DNA of 64,000 bases. Origin: Streptomyces rimosus (GTDB lineage: Bacteria > Actinomycetota > Actinomycetes > Streptomycetales > Streptomycetaceae). Shown here piece by piece: positions 35,464 through 43,670 of the stretch (position 1 is its first letter; each line of letters opens with the position of its first letter). The stretch covers positions 3,844,001 through 3,908,000 of the forward strand of contig NZ_CP023688.1 of NCBI RefSeq assembly GCF_008704655.1. The letters are read 5' to 3'. The position numbers were made by a program, and so were the translations under genes. Under the pieces are notes generated by a model. It searched no databases. It was not told where the DNA came from and saw only the letters and a list, made by a program, of their open reading frames with translations.

Positions 35464-36671
35464 TGCCGCTGCAACAGTCCGGGGACAGCGCCCCGAGCCC
35501 CCGGCGCACCGTCCTGACCGGCGCCCGGGTCGCCCTGCCCGCCGGCGTGGCCGAGGGAGGCCGGGTGGCCTTCGAAGGCACCCGGATCACCGCGGCCACC
35601 GGCGCCGAAGCAGCCGCCCCGGCCGCCGGGGACCAGGTCATCGACCTGACCGGGCACCTCGTCGTCCCCGGCTTCGTCGACATCCACGTACACGGCGGGG
35701 GCGGCGGCTCCTTCTCGTCCGCCGATACGGAGGAGTGCCTGACTGCCATCCGCACCCACCGGCAGCGGGGCACCACCTCCATGCTCGCCTCGACCGTCAC
35801 CGGCGACCTGGACGACCTGGCCCGGCAGGCCGCCGTGCTCTCCGAGCTGACCGAGCAGGGCGAACTGGCCGGCATCCACTTCGAGGGCCCGTTCATCTCC
35901 CCGCACCGCTGCGGCGCCCACCAGCCCGGCCTGCTGCGCGACCCCGACCCGGCGGACGTGCGCAAGCTCGTCGACGCCGCGCGCGGCACCGCGAAGATGA
36001 TGACCCTGGCGCCGGAGCTGCCCGGCGGCCTGGAGTCCGTACGGCTGCTGGCCGACGCCGGCGTGATCGCCGCCATCGGGCACACCGACTCCTCGTACGA
36101 CGCGACCCGCGAGGCCATCGACGCGGGCGCCACCGTCGCCACCCACCTGTTCAACGCGATGCCGCCGCTCGGGCACCGCGCGCCCGGCCCGATCGCCGCC
36201 CTCCTGGAGGACGAGCGGATCACCGTCGAGCTGATCAACGACGGTACGCATCTGCACCCCGCCGTCCTGGAGATGGCCTTCCGCGACGCGGGCGCCGACC
36301 GGGTCGCCTTCATCACCGACGCGATGGGCGCGGCCGGCATGAACGACGGCATGTACCCGCTCGGCCCGATGACGGTCGAGGTCAAGGACGGCGTCGCCCG
36401 TATCAGCGGCGGCCCGACCGCCGGCTCCATCGCCGGCTCCACCCTCACCCTCGACCGCGCCTTCAAGCGCGCCGTCACCATCGACGGACTGACCGTCGGC
36501 CAGGCCGTACGCGCCCTGTCGGCCAACCCGGCCCGGCTCCTCGGCATCGACGACCGCACCGGCTCGATCGAGCCCGGCAAGGACGCCGACCTGGTCGTCC
36601 TGGACGCGTCGTACGACCTGGTGGGCGTGGTGCGGCGGGGCGAGTGGGTGGTGCGGCCGCAGGGGGTGTGA
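35463..36671 (+). CDS. nagA: N-acetylglucosamine-6-phosphate deacetylase
   Basis: A 402-residue amidohydrolase-superfamily TIM barrel forming glucosamine-6-phosphate and acetate. Motifs: GFVDIHVHGGGG (the HxH-type metal region), HFEGPFISPHRCGAH with the metal Glu, GHTDSSYD, THLFNAMPPLGHR, and the catalytic Asp in FITDAMGAAG. GGAGG at 35448-35452 serves the ATG at 35463. It takes GlcNAc-6-P from both NagK and MurQ. It is followed by a 347-bp gap with a strong terminator. Confidence 0.95.
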   Translation: MPLQQSGDSAPSPRRTVLTGARVALPAGVAEGGRVAFEGTRITAATGAEAAAPAAGDQVIDLTGHLVVPGFVDIHVHGGGGGSFSSADTEECLTAIRTHRQRGTTSMLASTVTGDLDDLARQAAVLSELTEQGELAGIHFEGPFISPHRCGAHQPGLLRDPDPADVRKLVDAARGTAKMMTLAPELPGGLESVRLLADAGVIAAIGHTDSSYDATREAIDAGATVATHLFNAMPPLGHRAPGPIAALLEDERITVELINDGTHLHPAVLEMAFRDAGADRVAFITDAMGAAGMNDGMYPLGPMTVEVKDGVARISGGPTAGSIAGSTLTLDRAFKRAVTIDGLTVGQAVRALSANPARLLGIDDRTGSIEPGKDADLVVLDASYDLVGVVRRGEWVVRPQGV

Positions 36672-36867
36672 CGGGAGTACGGGCGGCAGAGGCGTGCGGG
36701 CTCCGGAGCGTAGGGACGGCAGGGGCCTGGGGGCGCCGGGACGGTTGGGCGACCGGTCGTAGGTGCCGCGGGGGGGCGTACGTACGGCGGTGCGGATACG
36801 CCGGTACGGAGCCGAACGGACCGGGCGCCGGAGGCCGAACGGCCCCGTACCGGTCGTGGCGGTGCGG

Positions 36868-36894
36868 CGGTTGGCCCAAGGGGTGGGCCAACCG
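36868..36894 (+). terminator. nagKA terminator hairpin
   Basis: Perfect 10-bp arms CGGTTGGCCC (36868-36877) and GGGCCAACCG (36885-36894), 7-nt loop. Confidence 0.7.
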
Positions 36895-36955
36895 CGGCCC
36901 GCAATGGCATGATCGCTGCGCACTCGCGCACCCGCGCGGCTGTCCGTCCCGCACG

Positions 36956-36983
36956 GGCCCACCGGTCACCGGCCCGGTGGGCC
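36956..36983 (+). other. Hairpin in the leader of the PfkB kinase gene
   Basis: Perfect 10-bp arms GGCCCACCGG (36956-36965) and CCGGTGGGCC (36974-36983), 8-nt loop, ending 36 bp before the kinase ATG. The rest of the 36672-37018 gap shows no gene. Confidence 0.5.
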
Positions 36984-37018
36984 GCGATCGTCCACGTATG
37001 TTCCGGGGAGGGGGAACC

Positions 37019-37948
37019 ATGATCCTCACGGTCACGCTGAACGCCGCCGTCGACGTCACCTATCGCGTGCCCCGGCTCCAGCCGCACACCACCCACCGCG
37101 TCACCGAGGTCGTCGAGCGCCCCGGCGGCAAGGGCCTGAACGTCGCCCGGGTGCTGACCGCGCTCGGGCACCGGGCGGTCGCCACCGGCTTCGCGGGCGG
37201 CGGCACCGGCGACGCGCTGCGCGCCCTGCTCGCCCAGGAGACCTCGGTGACCGACGCGCTGGTCCCGGTCGGCGGCGCGACCCGGCGCACCGTCGCCGTC
37301 GTGGACGAATCCACCGGCGACACCACGCAGCTCAACGAGCCGGGCCCGACCGTGACCCCCGCCGAGTGGGACACCTTCATGGCCACCTACCGGGAACTGC
37401 TCGCCGACGCGCGGGCCGTGGCCCTGTGCGGCAGCCTGCCGCCGGGCGTCCCGGTCGACGTCTACGCGCGGCTGACCCGCGCCGCCCGTACGGCCGACGT
37501 ACCGGTCCTCCTGGACACCAGCGGCGAACCGCTGCGCCGCGGCCTGGCCGCCCGCCCCGACCTCGCCAAGCCCAACGCGGACGAACTGGCCGCCCTCACC
37601 GGCTCCACCGAACCCCTGCGCGCCGCCCGCGACGCCCGCCGCCGCGGCGCCCACACGGTGGCCGCCTCCCTGGGCGCCGACGGCATGCTGGTCGTCACCG
37701 CGGACGGCGCCTGGCAGGCCGCCCCACCCCGCCGCATCGCCGGCAACCCGACCGGCGCCGGCGACTCCGCGGTCGCCGGCCTGCTCTCCGGCCTGGTCGA
37801 GGGCCTTTCCTGGCCGGCACGGCTGACCCGCGCGGTGGCCCTGTCAGCGGCGACGGTGCGGGCTCCGGCGGCGGGGGAGTTCGACCGGGGGACGTATGAG
37901 GATCTGCTGGGGGAGATCAGGGTTGTGGAGCATCCGGTGGGGGTGTGA
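37019..37948 (+). CDS. 1-phosphofructokinase-type hexose kinase (PfkB family)
   Basis: A 309-residue ribokinase-fold kinase. N-terminal MILTVTLNAAVDVTYRV, GGKGLNVARVLTALGH (PfkB signature 1), and C-terminal NPTGAGDSAVAGLLSG with the catalytic Asp are all present. It phosphorylates a hexose phosphate, most likely fructose-1-phosphate or a tagatose-type substrate; no PTS fructose gene is adjacent. ATG 37019 follows GGGGAGGGGG. The long frame upstream lacks coding features. Its position after nagKA suggests sugar use, perhaps outside the nag operon's control. Confidence 0.87.
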   Translation: MILTVTLNAAVDVTYRVPRLQPHTTHRVTEVVERPGGKGLNVARVLTALGHRAVATGFAGGGTGDALRALLAQETSVTDALVPVGGATRRTVAVVDESTGDTTQLNEPGPTVTPAEWDTFMATYRELLADARAVALCGSLPPGVPVDVYARLTRAARTADVPVLLDTSGEPLRRGLAARPDLAKPNADELAALTGSTEPLRAARDARRRGAHTVAASLGADGMLVVTADGAWQAAPPRRIAGNPTGAGDSAVAGLLSGLVEGLSWPARLTRAVALSAATVRAPAAGEFDRGTYEDLLGEIRVVEHPVGV

Positions 37949-37981
37949 GGGGCAACACCGCCTTACCCGCCTGAAATGCGG

Positions 37982-38016
37982 GTGCGCCGACCACCCCTGA
38001 GGGGTCGTCGGCGCAC
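37982..38016. terminator. Bidirectional terminator between PfkB and CBM35 genes
   Basis: Arms GTGCGCCGAC (37982-37991) and GTCGGCGCAC (38007-38016), with an inner ACCCC/GGGGT stem and a 3-nt loop. Confidence 0.8.
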
Positions 38017-38031
38017 TTCGCGGCCGGTCCG

Positions 38032-38994
38032 TCAGCCCTTCACATGCCCCGCCTTGAGCTGAACGCGGTCGAGGTTGACCTCGCACTGGTCGCCCTGCTC
38101 GCAGGAGATCTTGAGCGTGTTGGTGCCCTTGTTGAGCTTGATCCAGCGCCAGGTGTGCGTCCAGCCCTTGTCCCAGGCGCCCTCACCGGCGTGGGCGAAG
38201 TTCGACATGTTGATCTTGTCGGGCGATCCGCCGTTCACCGACAGCGACGTCTTCGCGTCCTTGCCCGGCACGCCGTAGTCGACGAGCAGCGTGTAGTCAC
38301 CGCCGTCGGGAACGTCGACCGACCAGGTGGCTGCGGCACCGACCTTGTTCAGCGACACATACGCGCCGTTCGCCGCCTTCGCGCCCGGCACCGACTTGTC
38401 CGTGGTCGCCTCCGGGCTGAGCGACAGCGAGGCCGCCGCCTCCTTGGGGAGCGGGGCCTTCGTCGGCTTGTCGGACGGCTTGTCGCTGGGCTTCACGGAC
38501 TCGCCCGCCGTCGGCGTCGGGTCGCCGCCGCCCGCCTCGTCCTTCTTGTCACCTTGATTGGTGAGCATCGCCACGCCGATACCGATGCACACCACCGCGA
38601 CGACCGAGATCGCGCCGATCAGCAGTCCCTTGTGGCTGCGCCGGGGCGGACCGTCCTGACCGTGTCCCGGGGGCGGGCCCTGGCGGGTGCCGTTGCCGCC
38701 CGGGAGCGTCTCGGGGGCGGCGTAGTGGGCGTTCTGCTGGCCGTAGGGCTGCTGGCCCTGCTGCCCGTACGGCTGCTGCGCGGGGACCTGCTGCTGGCCG
38801 TACTGGCGCTGGCCGTACTGCCGCTCGCCCACCGCACGCACCTGGTTGTACGAGGCCCGCGGTACGCCCGGCCGACGCGCCGCCGAGCCGCCCGCCGCGC
38901 CCTGTGCGCCGCCCTCGCCGCCCTCGGAGCGGTAGAGGTGGGCGAACGGGTCGTCGTCCTCGGGCGTGCCCGCGCCGTTGTTGCCGGCCGTCAT
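38032..38994 (-). CDS. Membrane-anchored carbohydrate-binding (CBM35-like) protein
   Basis: A 320-residue protein. An N-terminal cytoplasmic Gln/Tyr/Gly-rich region has QQPYGQ-type repeats (about 55-95). One membrane helix follows (KGLLIGAISVVAVVCIGIGVAML, about 122-144), then a Ser/Lys/Pro linker. A C-terminal beta-rich module (about 185-320) has the CBM35/CBM6 look: WSVDVPDGGDYTLLVDYG, SLSVNG, NTLKISCEQGDQCEVNLDRVQL. It probably presents a sugar-binding module outside the cell. The ligand is unknown. Confidence 0.8.
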   Translation of the reverse strand: MTAGNNGAGTPEDDDPFAHLYRSEGGEGGAQGAAGGSAARRPGVPRASYNQVRAVGERQYGQRQYGQQQVPAQQPYGQQGQQPYGQQNAHYAAPETLPGGNGTRQGPPPGHGQDGPPRRSHKGLLIGAISVVAVVCIGIGVAMLTNQGDKKDEAGGGDPTPTAGESVKPSDKPSDKPTKAPLPKEAAASLSLSPEATTDKSVPGAKAANGAYVSLNKVGAAATWSVDVPDGGDYTLLVDYGVPGKDAKTSLSVNGGSPDKINMSNFAHAGEGAWDKGWTHTWRWIKLNKGTNTLKISCEQGDQCEVNLDRVQLKAGHVKG

Positions 38995-39141
38995 TCCGTG
39001 TCACTCCCCAGCGGTCTGTACGAGATGGCTGTACTGATCTTCAGGCCCCGGCGGCGCCCCGCCGCATCGGCGCAGCCTACCCCGTTCGGGGGACGCCACG
39101 CCGAGCCGGAACGGGTACAGGACCGCTACAGATGACGCACG

Positions 39142-39177
39142 GCGGGCGCGCCGTACGGCTCCGGCCCGGCGCGCCGC
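39142..39177 (-). terminator. Possible cdgB terminator
   Basis: GC-rich hairpin with arms near 39142-39153 and 39167-39177 and one bulged G, about 30 bp beyond the cdgB stop. Confidence 0.4.
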
Positions 39178-39205
39178 ACAGCGCACCCGCCGGCGCGCGC
39201 TCCGC

Positions 39206-40894
39206 TCACCCCGCGCGCCGGCTCGCCTTCGAGCGGGACCGCTTCTCGACGTACATCCGCTGGTCGGCGGACTGCAGGACCTCCTCGGCGGACATCCCGC
39301 AGGCGGCCCAGCCGATGCCGAAGCTGGCGCCGACGCGTACCGCCCGGCCGTCCACCCGGATCGGCGGGATGATCCCGTTGCGCAGCCGGACCGCGAGGTC
39401 CTGCGCGTCGGCCTTGCCCAGGCCGTCCGCGAGGACCACGAACTCGTCGCCGCCGAGCCGGGCGACCGTGTCACCGTCCCGTACGCCGTTGGTCAGCCGC
39501 CGGGCCACCTCGATGAGCACCGCGTCACCCGTGTGGTGCCCGAAGCGGTCGTTGATCGACTTGAAGCCGTCCAGGTCGCAGAAGAGGACCGCGAGCCCCT
39601 TGGCCCCGTCGTCCTCCGGCCCGTCCGAGGGTGCGATGACGTGCACATGATGGTCGTACGGGCCCGCCGCCACCGCGTCCGGCCCGTCGACGGCGTCGTA
39701 CCCGTCGAAGACCTCGGAGGTGTCGGAGCCAAAACCGTGCGCCTCCTGGAAGGCGGCGACCGAGGCGGCGGACGCGGCCGAGGCGTACGCGTCCGCGTCC
39801 GAACCGGGCGGGCGCGAACACAGCCGGGCGCCGAGCCTGGCCCGCAGCTCGGCACTGTTCGGCAGCCCGGTCAACGCGTCGTGGCTGGCGCGGTGCGCGA
39901 GCTGGAGCTCGTGGCGCTTGCGCTCCTCGATGTCCTCGACGTGGGTGAGCAGGAAGCGCGGCCCGTCGGCGGTGTCCGCGACGACGGAGTTGCGCAGCGA
40001 GACCCATACGTACGTGCCGTCGCGGCGCGCCAGGCGCAGCTCGGCGCGCCCGCCCTCGGCGGAGGTGCGCAGCAGCGTGCCGATGTCCTCGGGGTGGACG
40101 AGGTCGGAGAACGAGTAGCGGCGCATGGCGGAGGCGGGGCGGCCCAGCAGCCGGCACAGCGCGTCATTCGTACGGTGCAGACGCCCGTGCTGGTCGCCAC
40201 CCATTTCGGCGATGGCCATGCCGCTGGGCGCGTACTCGAATGCCTGCCGGAAGCTTTCCTCACTGGCGCGCAGGGCCTGCTGCTCGCGCTCCAGGCGCAC
40301 CAGCGCGCGCTGCATGTTGGCGCGCAGCCGCGCGTTGCTGATCGCGATGGCCGACTGGAAGGCGTACATCTGGAGCGCTTCCCGCCCCCACGCCCCAGGT
40401 CGGCGGCCGTTGCGCGGCTTGTCGACGGAGAGCACGCCGAGGAGTTCGCCGCCACCGTTCGCTGCCGTGTACATGGGCGCGAAGAGGCGGTCCATCGGAT
40501 GCCACTCGTCGGGGAAGCGCGGCTCGGGCCCGGCGGCGTGCCACTGCGGCACATCGTCGTCGTCCAGCACCCAGCCCTCGGTGTGCGGGATGAAGCACAG
40601 GCCGCCCCAGCGCTCGGCCATGTTCAGCCGGCGGTCCCACGAGGCGCGGGAGCCGACCCGGCCGGCCATGAGGGCCTCGGCGCCGGCGCTGCCGGCAACC
40701 GCGGCCACCACGAGGTCACCGTCGGGCCGTACGAGGTTGACCGCGGCGAGCTCGTAACCGAGCCCCGTGATCACGCCGTCGGCGACGGTCTGCAGGGTGT
40801 CTGCAAGGCTGCGTGCGGTGTTCAGATCGGCGACCACTTGGTGCAGCTGCCGCAGGGTCGCAAGACGGACGTATGGCTCCGACTCGGTCTCCAT
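39206..40894 (-). CDS. cdgB: Diguanylate cyclase CdgB (GAF-PAS-GGDEF)
   Basis: A 562-residue cytoplasmic c-di-GMP synthase; the S. coelicolor namesake controls development and is a BldD target. GAF is at about 25-195, PAS about 205-325 (ASEESFRQAFEYAPSGMAIAE), GGDEF domain about 335-555. The active loop GGDEF (481-485) and the inhibitory site RDGD (472-475) are intact, so it should be active with product inhibition. An insertion of about 60-70 residues (361-430, Asp/Ala/Ser/Gly rich) splits the GGDEF domain before AVLFCDLDGFKSIND. ATG 40894 follows GGGGAGAG. Confidence 0.92.
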   Translation of the reverse strand: METESEPYVRLATLRQLHQVVADLNTARSLADTLQTVADGVITGLGYELAAVNLVRPDGDLVVAAVAGSAGAEALMAGRVGSRASWDRRLNMAERWGGLCFIPHTEGWVLDDDDVPQWHAAGPEPRFPDEWHPMDRLFAPMYTAANGGGELLGVLSVDKPRNGRRPGAWGREALQMYAFQSAIAISNARLRANMQRALVRLEREQQALRASEESFRQAFEYAPSGMAIAEMGGDQHGRLHRTNDALCRLLGRPASAMRRYSFSDLVHPEDIGTLLRTSAEGGRAELRLARRDGTYVWVSLRNSVVADTADGPRFLLTHVEDIEERKRHELQLAHRASHDALTGLPNSAELRARLGARLCSRPPGSDADAYASAASAASVAAFQEAHGFGSDTSEVFDGYDAVDGPDAVAAGPYDHHVHVIAPSDGPEDDGAKGLAVLFCDLDGFKSINDRFGHHTGDAVLIEVARRLTNGVRDGDTVARLGGDEFVVLADGLGKADAQDLAVRLRNGIIPPIRVDGRAVRVGASFGIGWAACGMSAEEVLQSADQRMYVEKRSRSKASRRAG

Positions 40895-40957
40895 CGCTCG
40901 CTCTCCCCGAGACCTCGACAGCAACTCCAGGATTGGGTGTCGTCCGATTGCCACGGC

Positions 40958-41029
40958 CACTGAATCACAGTGAGCTGTTCACTCGGTACACAGGGTCAAC
41001 AATTACTGGCTGCTGTGACTCAAGTCACA
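40958..41029. promoter_or_regulatory. Cluster of three palindromes upstream of cdgB and the flavin reductase gene
   Basis: CACTG-N5-CAGTG (40958-40972), AGTGA-N5-TCACT (40969-40983) and TGTGACT-CA-AGTCACA (41014-41029). The third contains GTGAC/GTCAC half sites like those of BldD boxes but with a spacer one base shorter than the published 15-bp consensus. One or more is a likely operator. Confidence 0.5.
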
Positions 41030-41196
41030 GAGCGTGGCGACCGCTTGATGATCTCCGAACGGGCGCCACTGGAGGAACTTCTACAATTCCTGAACGCAAA
41101 TCCGGACGCAAGGGAGTGCTCCGCCGCCGGACCTAGGGCGCGTATGGTCCCCGGGCCCGATGCGGGCGCCGCACACCCTTCGTTAGCGTTCATGGC

Positions 41197-41799
41197 GTGT
41201 TCACGAAAACCTCCGCCACCACGCCCGGCGACCGCTCCGCCGCGCCCGTTCCGCCACGCTCCGCGCCCGGTGGAGCGGCGATCCCCCATCCTGGTGGGGT
41301 GAGTGACGACGAGTTCCGCGCCGCCCTGTCCCGGCTCGCCGCCGGGGTCGTACTGATCACCGCACACGATCCGGAGGACGGCCCGCGCGGCGAGGACGTG
41401 GGCATGACCGCCACGGCCTTCCTGTCCGTCTCGCTCGAACCCCCCTTGGTGATGGTGAGCGTTCGCAACGACTCCCGCATGGACGACCTTCTGGAGCGTC
41501 AGCCCCTATGGGCGGTTTCGGTGCTGTCGGAAGGGCAGCGGCACATTGCGGGCCGGTTCGCCATGAAGAACCGCATCAGCGACAGACTTCTCTTCCAGGA
41601 CATTCCCACAGAACAGGGCGAAGCCACCGGCGCCCCGCTGATCGGCGGCGCCCTGGCCCGCCTGGAATGCCGCACGGAACAGCGGGTGGCCGCGGGTGAT
41701 CACACACTGGTCATCGGACGGGTGCTGACGGCGCACACCGCGGGGGAGGATCGGGGGCCGTTGATGTACTTCCGGGGGAAGTATCGGCATTTGGGGTGA
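41197..41799 (+). CDS. Flavin reductase family protein
   Basis: A 200-residue protein of the flavin reductase/HpaC group, which reduces FMN or FAD with NAD(P)H. Typical blocks: FRAALSRLAAGVVLIT, MTATAFLSVSLEPPLVMVSV, FAVSVLSEGQ-like WAVSVLSEGQRHIAGRFA, and LMYFRGKYRHLG at the end. TAGCGT (41184-41189) lies seven bases before GTG 41197 and no ribosome site exists, so translation is probably leaderless. The partner monooxygenase is not in the window. Confidence 0.87.
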   Translation: MFTKTSATTPGDRSAAPVPPRSAPGGAAIPHPGGVSDDEFRAALSRLAAGVVLITAHDPEDGPRGEDVGMTATAFLSVSLEPPLVMVSVRNDSRMDDLLERQPLWAVSVLSEGQRHIAGRFAMKNRISDRLLFQDIPTEQGEATGAPLIGGALARLECRTEQRVAAGDHTLVIGRVLTAHTAGEDRGPLMYFRGKYRHLG

Positions 41800-41806
41800 G
41801 GGGCCC

Positions 41807-41832
41807 GGGTGGGGGTGGGGGTGGATTCGGGG
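41807..41832 (+). other. G-quadruplex-capable tract
   Basis: Four runs of at least three G (41807-41809, 41811-41815, 41817-41821, 41829-41832) with short loops, just after the flavin reductase stop. The rest of the 244-bp gap to arfB is G-rich with repeated ATCGCGGC words and no gene. Confidence 0.5.
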
Positions 41833-42043
41833 TGAGGGGCCCTGGGTGGGAGCTTGGGGTGCGGGATTTGAGGTGCGGGGGTGCGTACGGGTGGGCTGCG
41901 GGGAGGCGTACGGCGGGACCGCGGGAAGGCGTACGGCTGGGGATGTCGGCGTGGGCTGGGTCCGTTCCGTGCTTCGCGGCTCTTGCCGCGCATCGCGGCC
42001 CCTGCGCTTGCATCGCGGCTGTTCGCTCACGCTGCGGCTTCAC

Positions 42044-42481
42044 TCACGTCCAGTCGCGGCCGGAGCGCCCGCGCTTGATGTCGCCGCGCTGCTTCTTCTC
42101 CCGCAGCCGGCGCTCATTGATACCGCGCGGTATTCGCTTCTTGCGCCGCGGCTTGGGCGGCGGCGCGGTGACCTCGGCGAGCAGGGCGGCGAGCCGTACG
42201 GCGGCGGTCTCCCGGTTGCGCCACTGGGAACGGTGCTCGGAGGCCCGTACGGACACCACTCCGCCCTGCAGCAGCCTGCCGCGCTCGGCCAGCCGCTGGA
42301 GAGCCCGCTCCTTCCACACCTCGGGCAGCACTTCCGTGGCGGCCACGTCGAAACGCAACTCGACCTGGCTGTCCGACGTGTTGACGTGCTGGCCGCCGGG
42401 CCCCGAGGAGCGCGAGAAACGCCACATCAGCTCGGCCTCCGGGAGAGCGACCGAGCCGCGGATGACATAGGGCCCTGACAT
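42044..42481 (-). CDS. arfB: Alternative ribosome-rescue factor ArfB (peptidyl-tRNA hydrolase, YaeJ type)
   Basis: A 145-residue release-factor homologue that frees stalled ribosomes by hydrolysing peptidyl-tRNA. The catalytic GGQ is at 29-31 in SRSSGPGGQHVNTSDSQVELRF. The C-terminal tail is very basic (PKPRRKKRIPRGINERRLREKKQRG), as required to enter the mRNA channel. It starts at ATG 42481. Confidence 0.93.
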   Translation of the reverse strand: MSGPYVIRGSVALPEAELMWRFSRSSGPGGQHVNTSDSQVELRFDVAATEVLPEVWKERALQRLAERGRLLQGGVVSVRASEHRSQWRNRETAAVRLAALLAEVTAPPPKPRRKKRIPRGINERRLREKKQRGDIKRGRSGRDWT

Positions 42482-42689
42482 GCCCCCATGATCTCGCGTC
42501 CGCCCGCCCGCGTCACGTCGTTTTGCCGGGCCGCCCGGCCGCCCCTCCCGCACCACCCGGCATCAGGAATTGGCAAAGAAAGTAAAGGGAGCTGGAACCC
42601 GACGGTCCCTTCATGGCGTTGTCCAGGGTGACGGTAGCTTCGTCCGGAGTACGGAGCCCGACGATTTCGACGAGGAAAGGGACATCCCC

Positions 42690-43265
42690 ATGGCTGTAAG
42701 CCTGTCCAAGGGCGGCAACGTCTCGCTCACCAAGGAGGCACCGGGCCTGACCGCCGTCACGGTCGGCCTCGGCTGGGACGTCCGCACCACCACCGGCACG
42801 GACTTCGACCTCGACGCCAGCGCCATCGCGGTCAACGCGGCCGGCAAGGTCTACTCGGACCAGCACTTCGTCTTCTTCAACAACAAGGTCACGCCGGACC
42901 AGTCCATCGAGCACACCGGTGACAACGTCACCGGTGAGGGCGAGGGCGACGACGAGCAGATCAAGGTCAACCTGGCCGCCCTCCCGGCGGACATCGACAA
43001 GATCGTCTTCCCGGTCTCGATCTACGACGCCGAGAACCGCAGCCAGAACTTCGGCCAGGTCCGCAACGCCTTCATCCGCATCGTCAACCAGGCCGGCGGT
43101 GCCGAGATTGCCCGCTACGACCTGAGCGAGGACGCGGCGACTGAGACCGCCATGGTCTTCGGCGAGCTGTACCGCAACGGCGCCGAGTGGAAGTTCCGCG
43201 CCGTCGGCCAGGGCTACGCCTCGGGCCTGGTGGGCATCGCCAAGGACTTCGGCGTCAACGTCTGA
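42690..43265 (+). CDS. TerD family stress/tellurium-resistance protein
   Basis: A 191-residue TerD-fold protein. The calcium-binding loops [12 protein letters not shown] and [11 protein letters not shown] are present, and it begins [20 protein letters not shown]. Actinomycetes have many TerD paralogues tied to envelope stress, differentiation and predicted nucleotide-like systems; this one stands alone. ATG 42690 follows GAGGAAAGGG. Upstream, GGAAC and CGTT (42594-42620, 18-bp spacer) could be an ECF-sigma promoter. Confidence 0.95.
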   Translation: MAVSLSKGGNVSLTKEAPGLTAVTVGLGWDVRTTTGTDFDLDASAIAVNAAGKVYSDQHFVFFNNKVTPDQSIEHTGDNVTGEGEGDDEQIKVNLAALPADIDKIVFPVSIYDAENRSQNFGQVRNAFIRIVNQAGGAEIARYDLSEDAATETAMVFGELYRNGAEWKFRAVGQGYASGLVGIAKDFGVNV

Positions 43266-43328
43266 GGTCGTGGTGGTTTGAGGTCGTGGCGGTTTGAGAT
43301 CGTGGCGGTTTGAGGTCGTGGCGGTTTG
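43265..43328. repeat. Tandem array of four 16-bp units after terD
   Basis: Units AGGTCGTGGCGGTTTG at 43265, 43281, 43297 and 43313, with one substitution in units 1 and 3. A decayed fifth unit ends near 43344. The array begins inside the terD stop codon. Confidence 0.85.
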
Positions 43329-43462
43329 ATCTCTCAGCGGTCTGATCGCGTAGAGATTCGGCCTCGTTCCGTACGTCCGCGACGGGCGCGAGCTGCTGGT
43401 GGGCGGCTTGCGCCTGGGCGGGGCATCGCGTCCGGCGCGTCCGCTGCGGATTCGGGCGGTTG

Positions 43463-43553
43463 CGTCGGGTGGATCCGTCAGGTGGATCCGTCGGGCGGGT
43501 CCGTGGGGCGCTTCCGTCAGCCGGGTCCGTAGGGCGATTGCGCTGGGCGATTC
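43463..43553. repeat. Tandem array of seven 13-bp units
   Basis: Units of pattern CGTCGGGTGGATC start at 43463, 43476, 43489, 43502, 43515, 43528 and 43541, with increasing drift. The gap 43266-43670 holds no gene. Confidence 0.85.
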
Positions 43554-43578
43554 GTGCCCGGCATGACGTCGGTCTTTA

Positions 43579-43603
43579 CGGCCTTCCGTGGTCGTGAAGG
43601 CCG
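43579..43603. terminator. Hairpin between terD and the Phd-like gene
   Basis: Perfect 8-bp arms CGGCCTTC (43579-43586) and GAAGGCCG (43596-43603), 9-nt loop, between convergent genes. Confidence 0.6.
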
Positions 43604-43670
43604 ACGTTGTCATTCACGGACGTGCTTGCCGGCCATCCCCTCCCCCCCCAGGCCACCCAGGCCCCGTCCG

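Noticed and set aside
35735..37018. Upstream extension of the PfkB kinase frame
   Set aside because: Shadow of nagA plus non-coding sequence with two hairpins; family N-terminus MILTVTLN begins at 37019.
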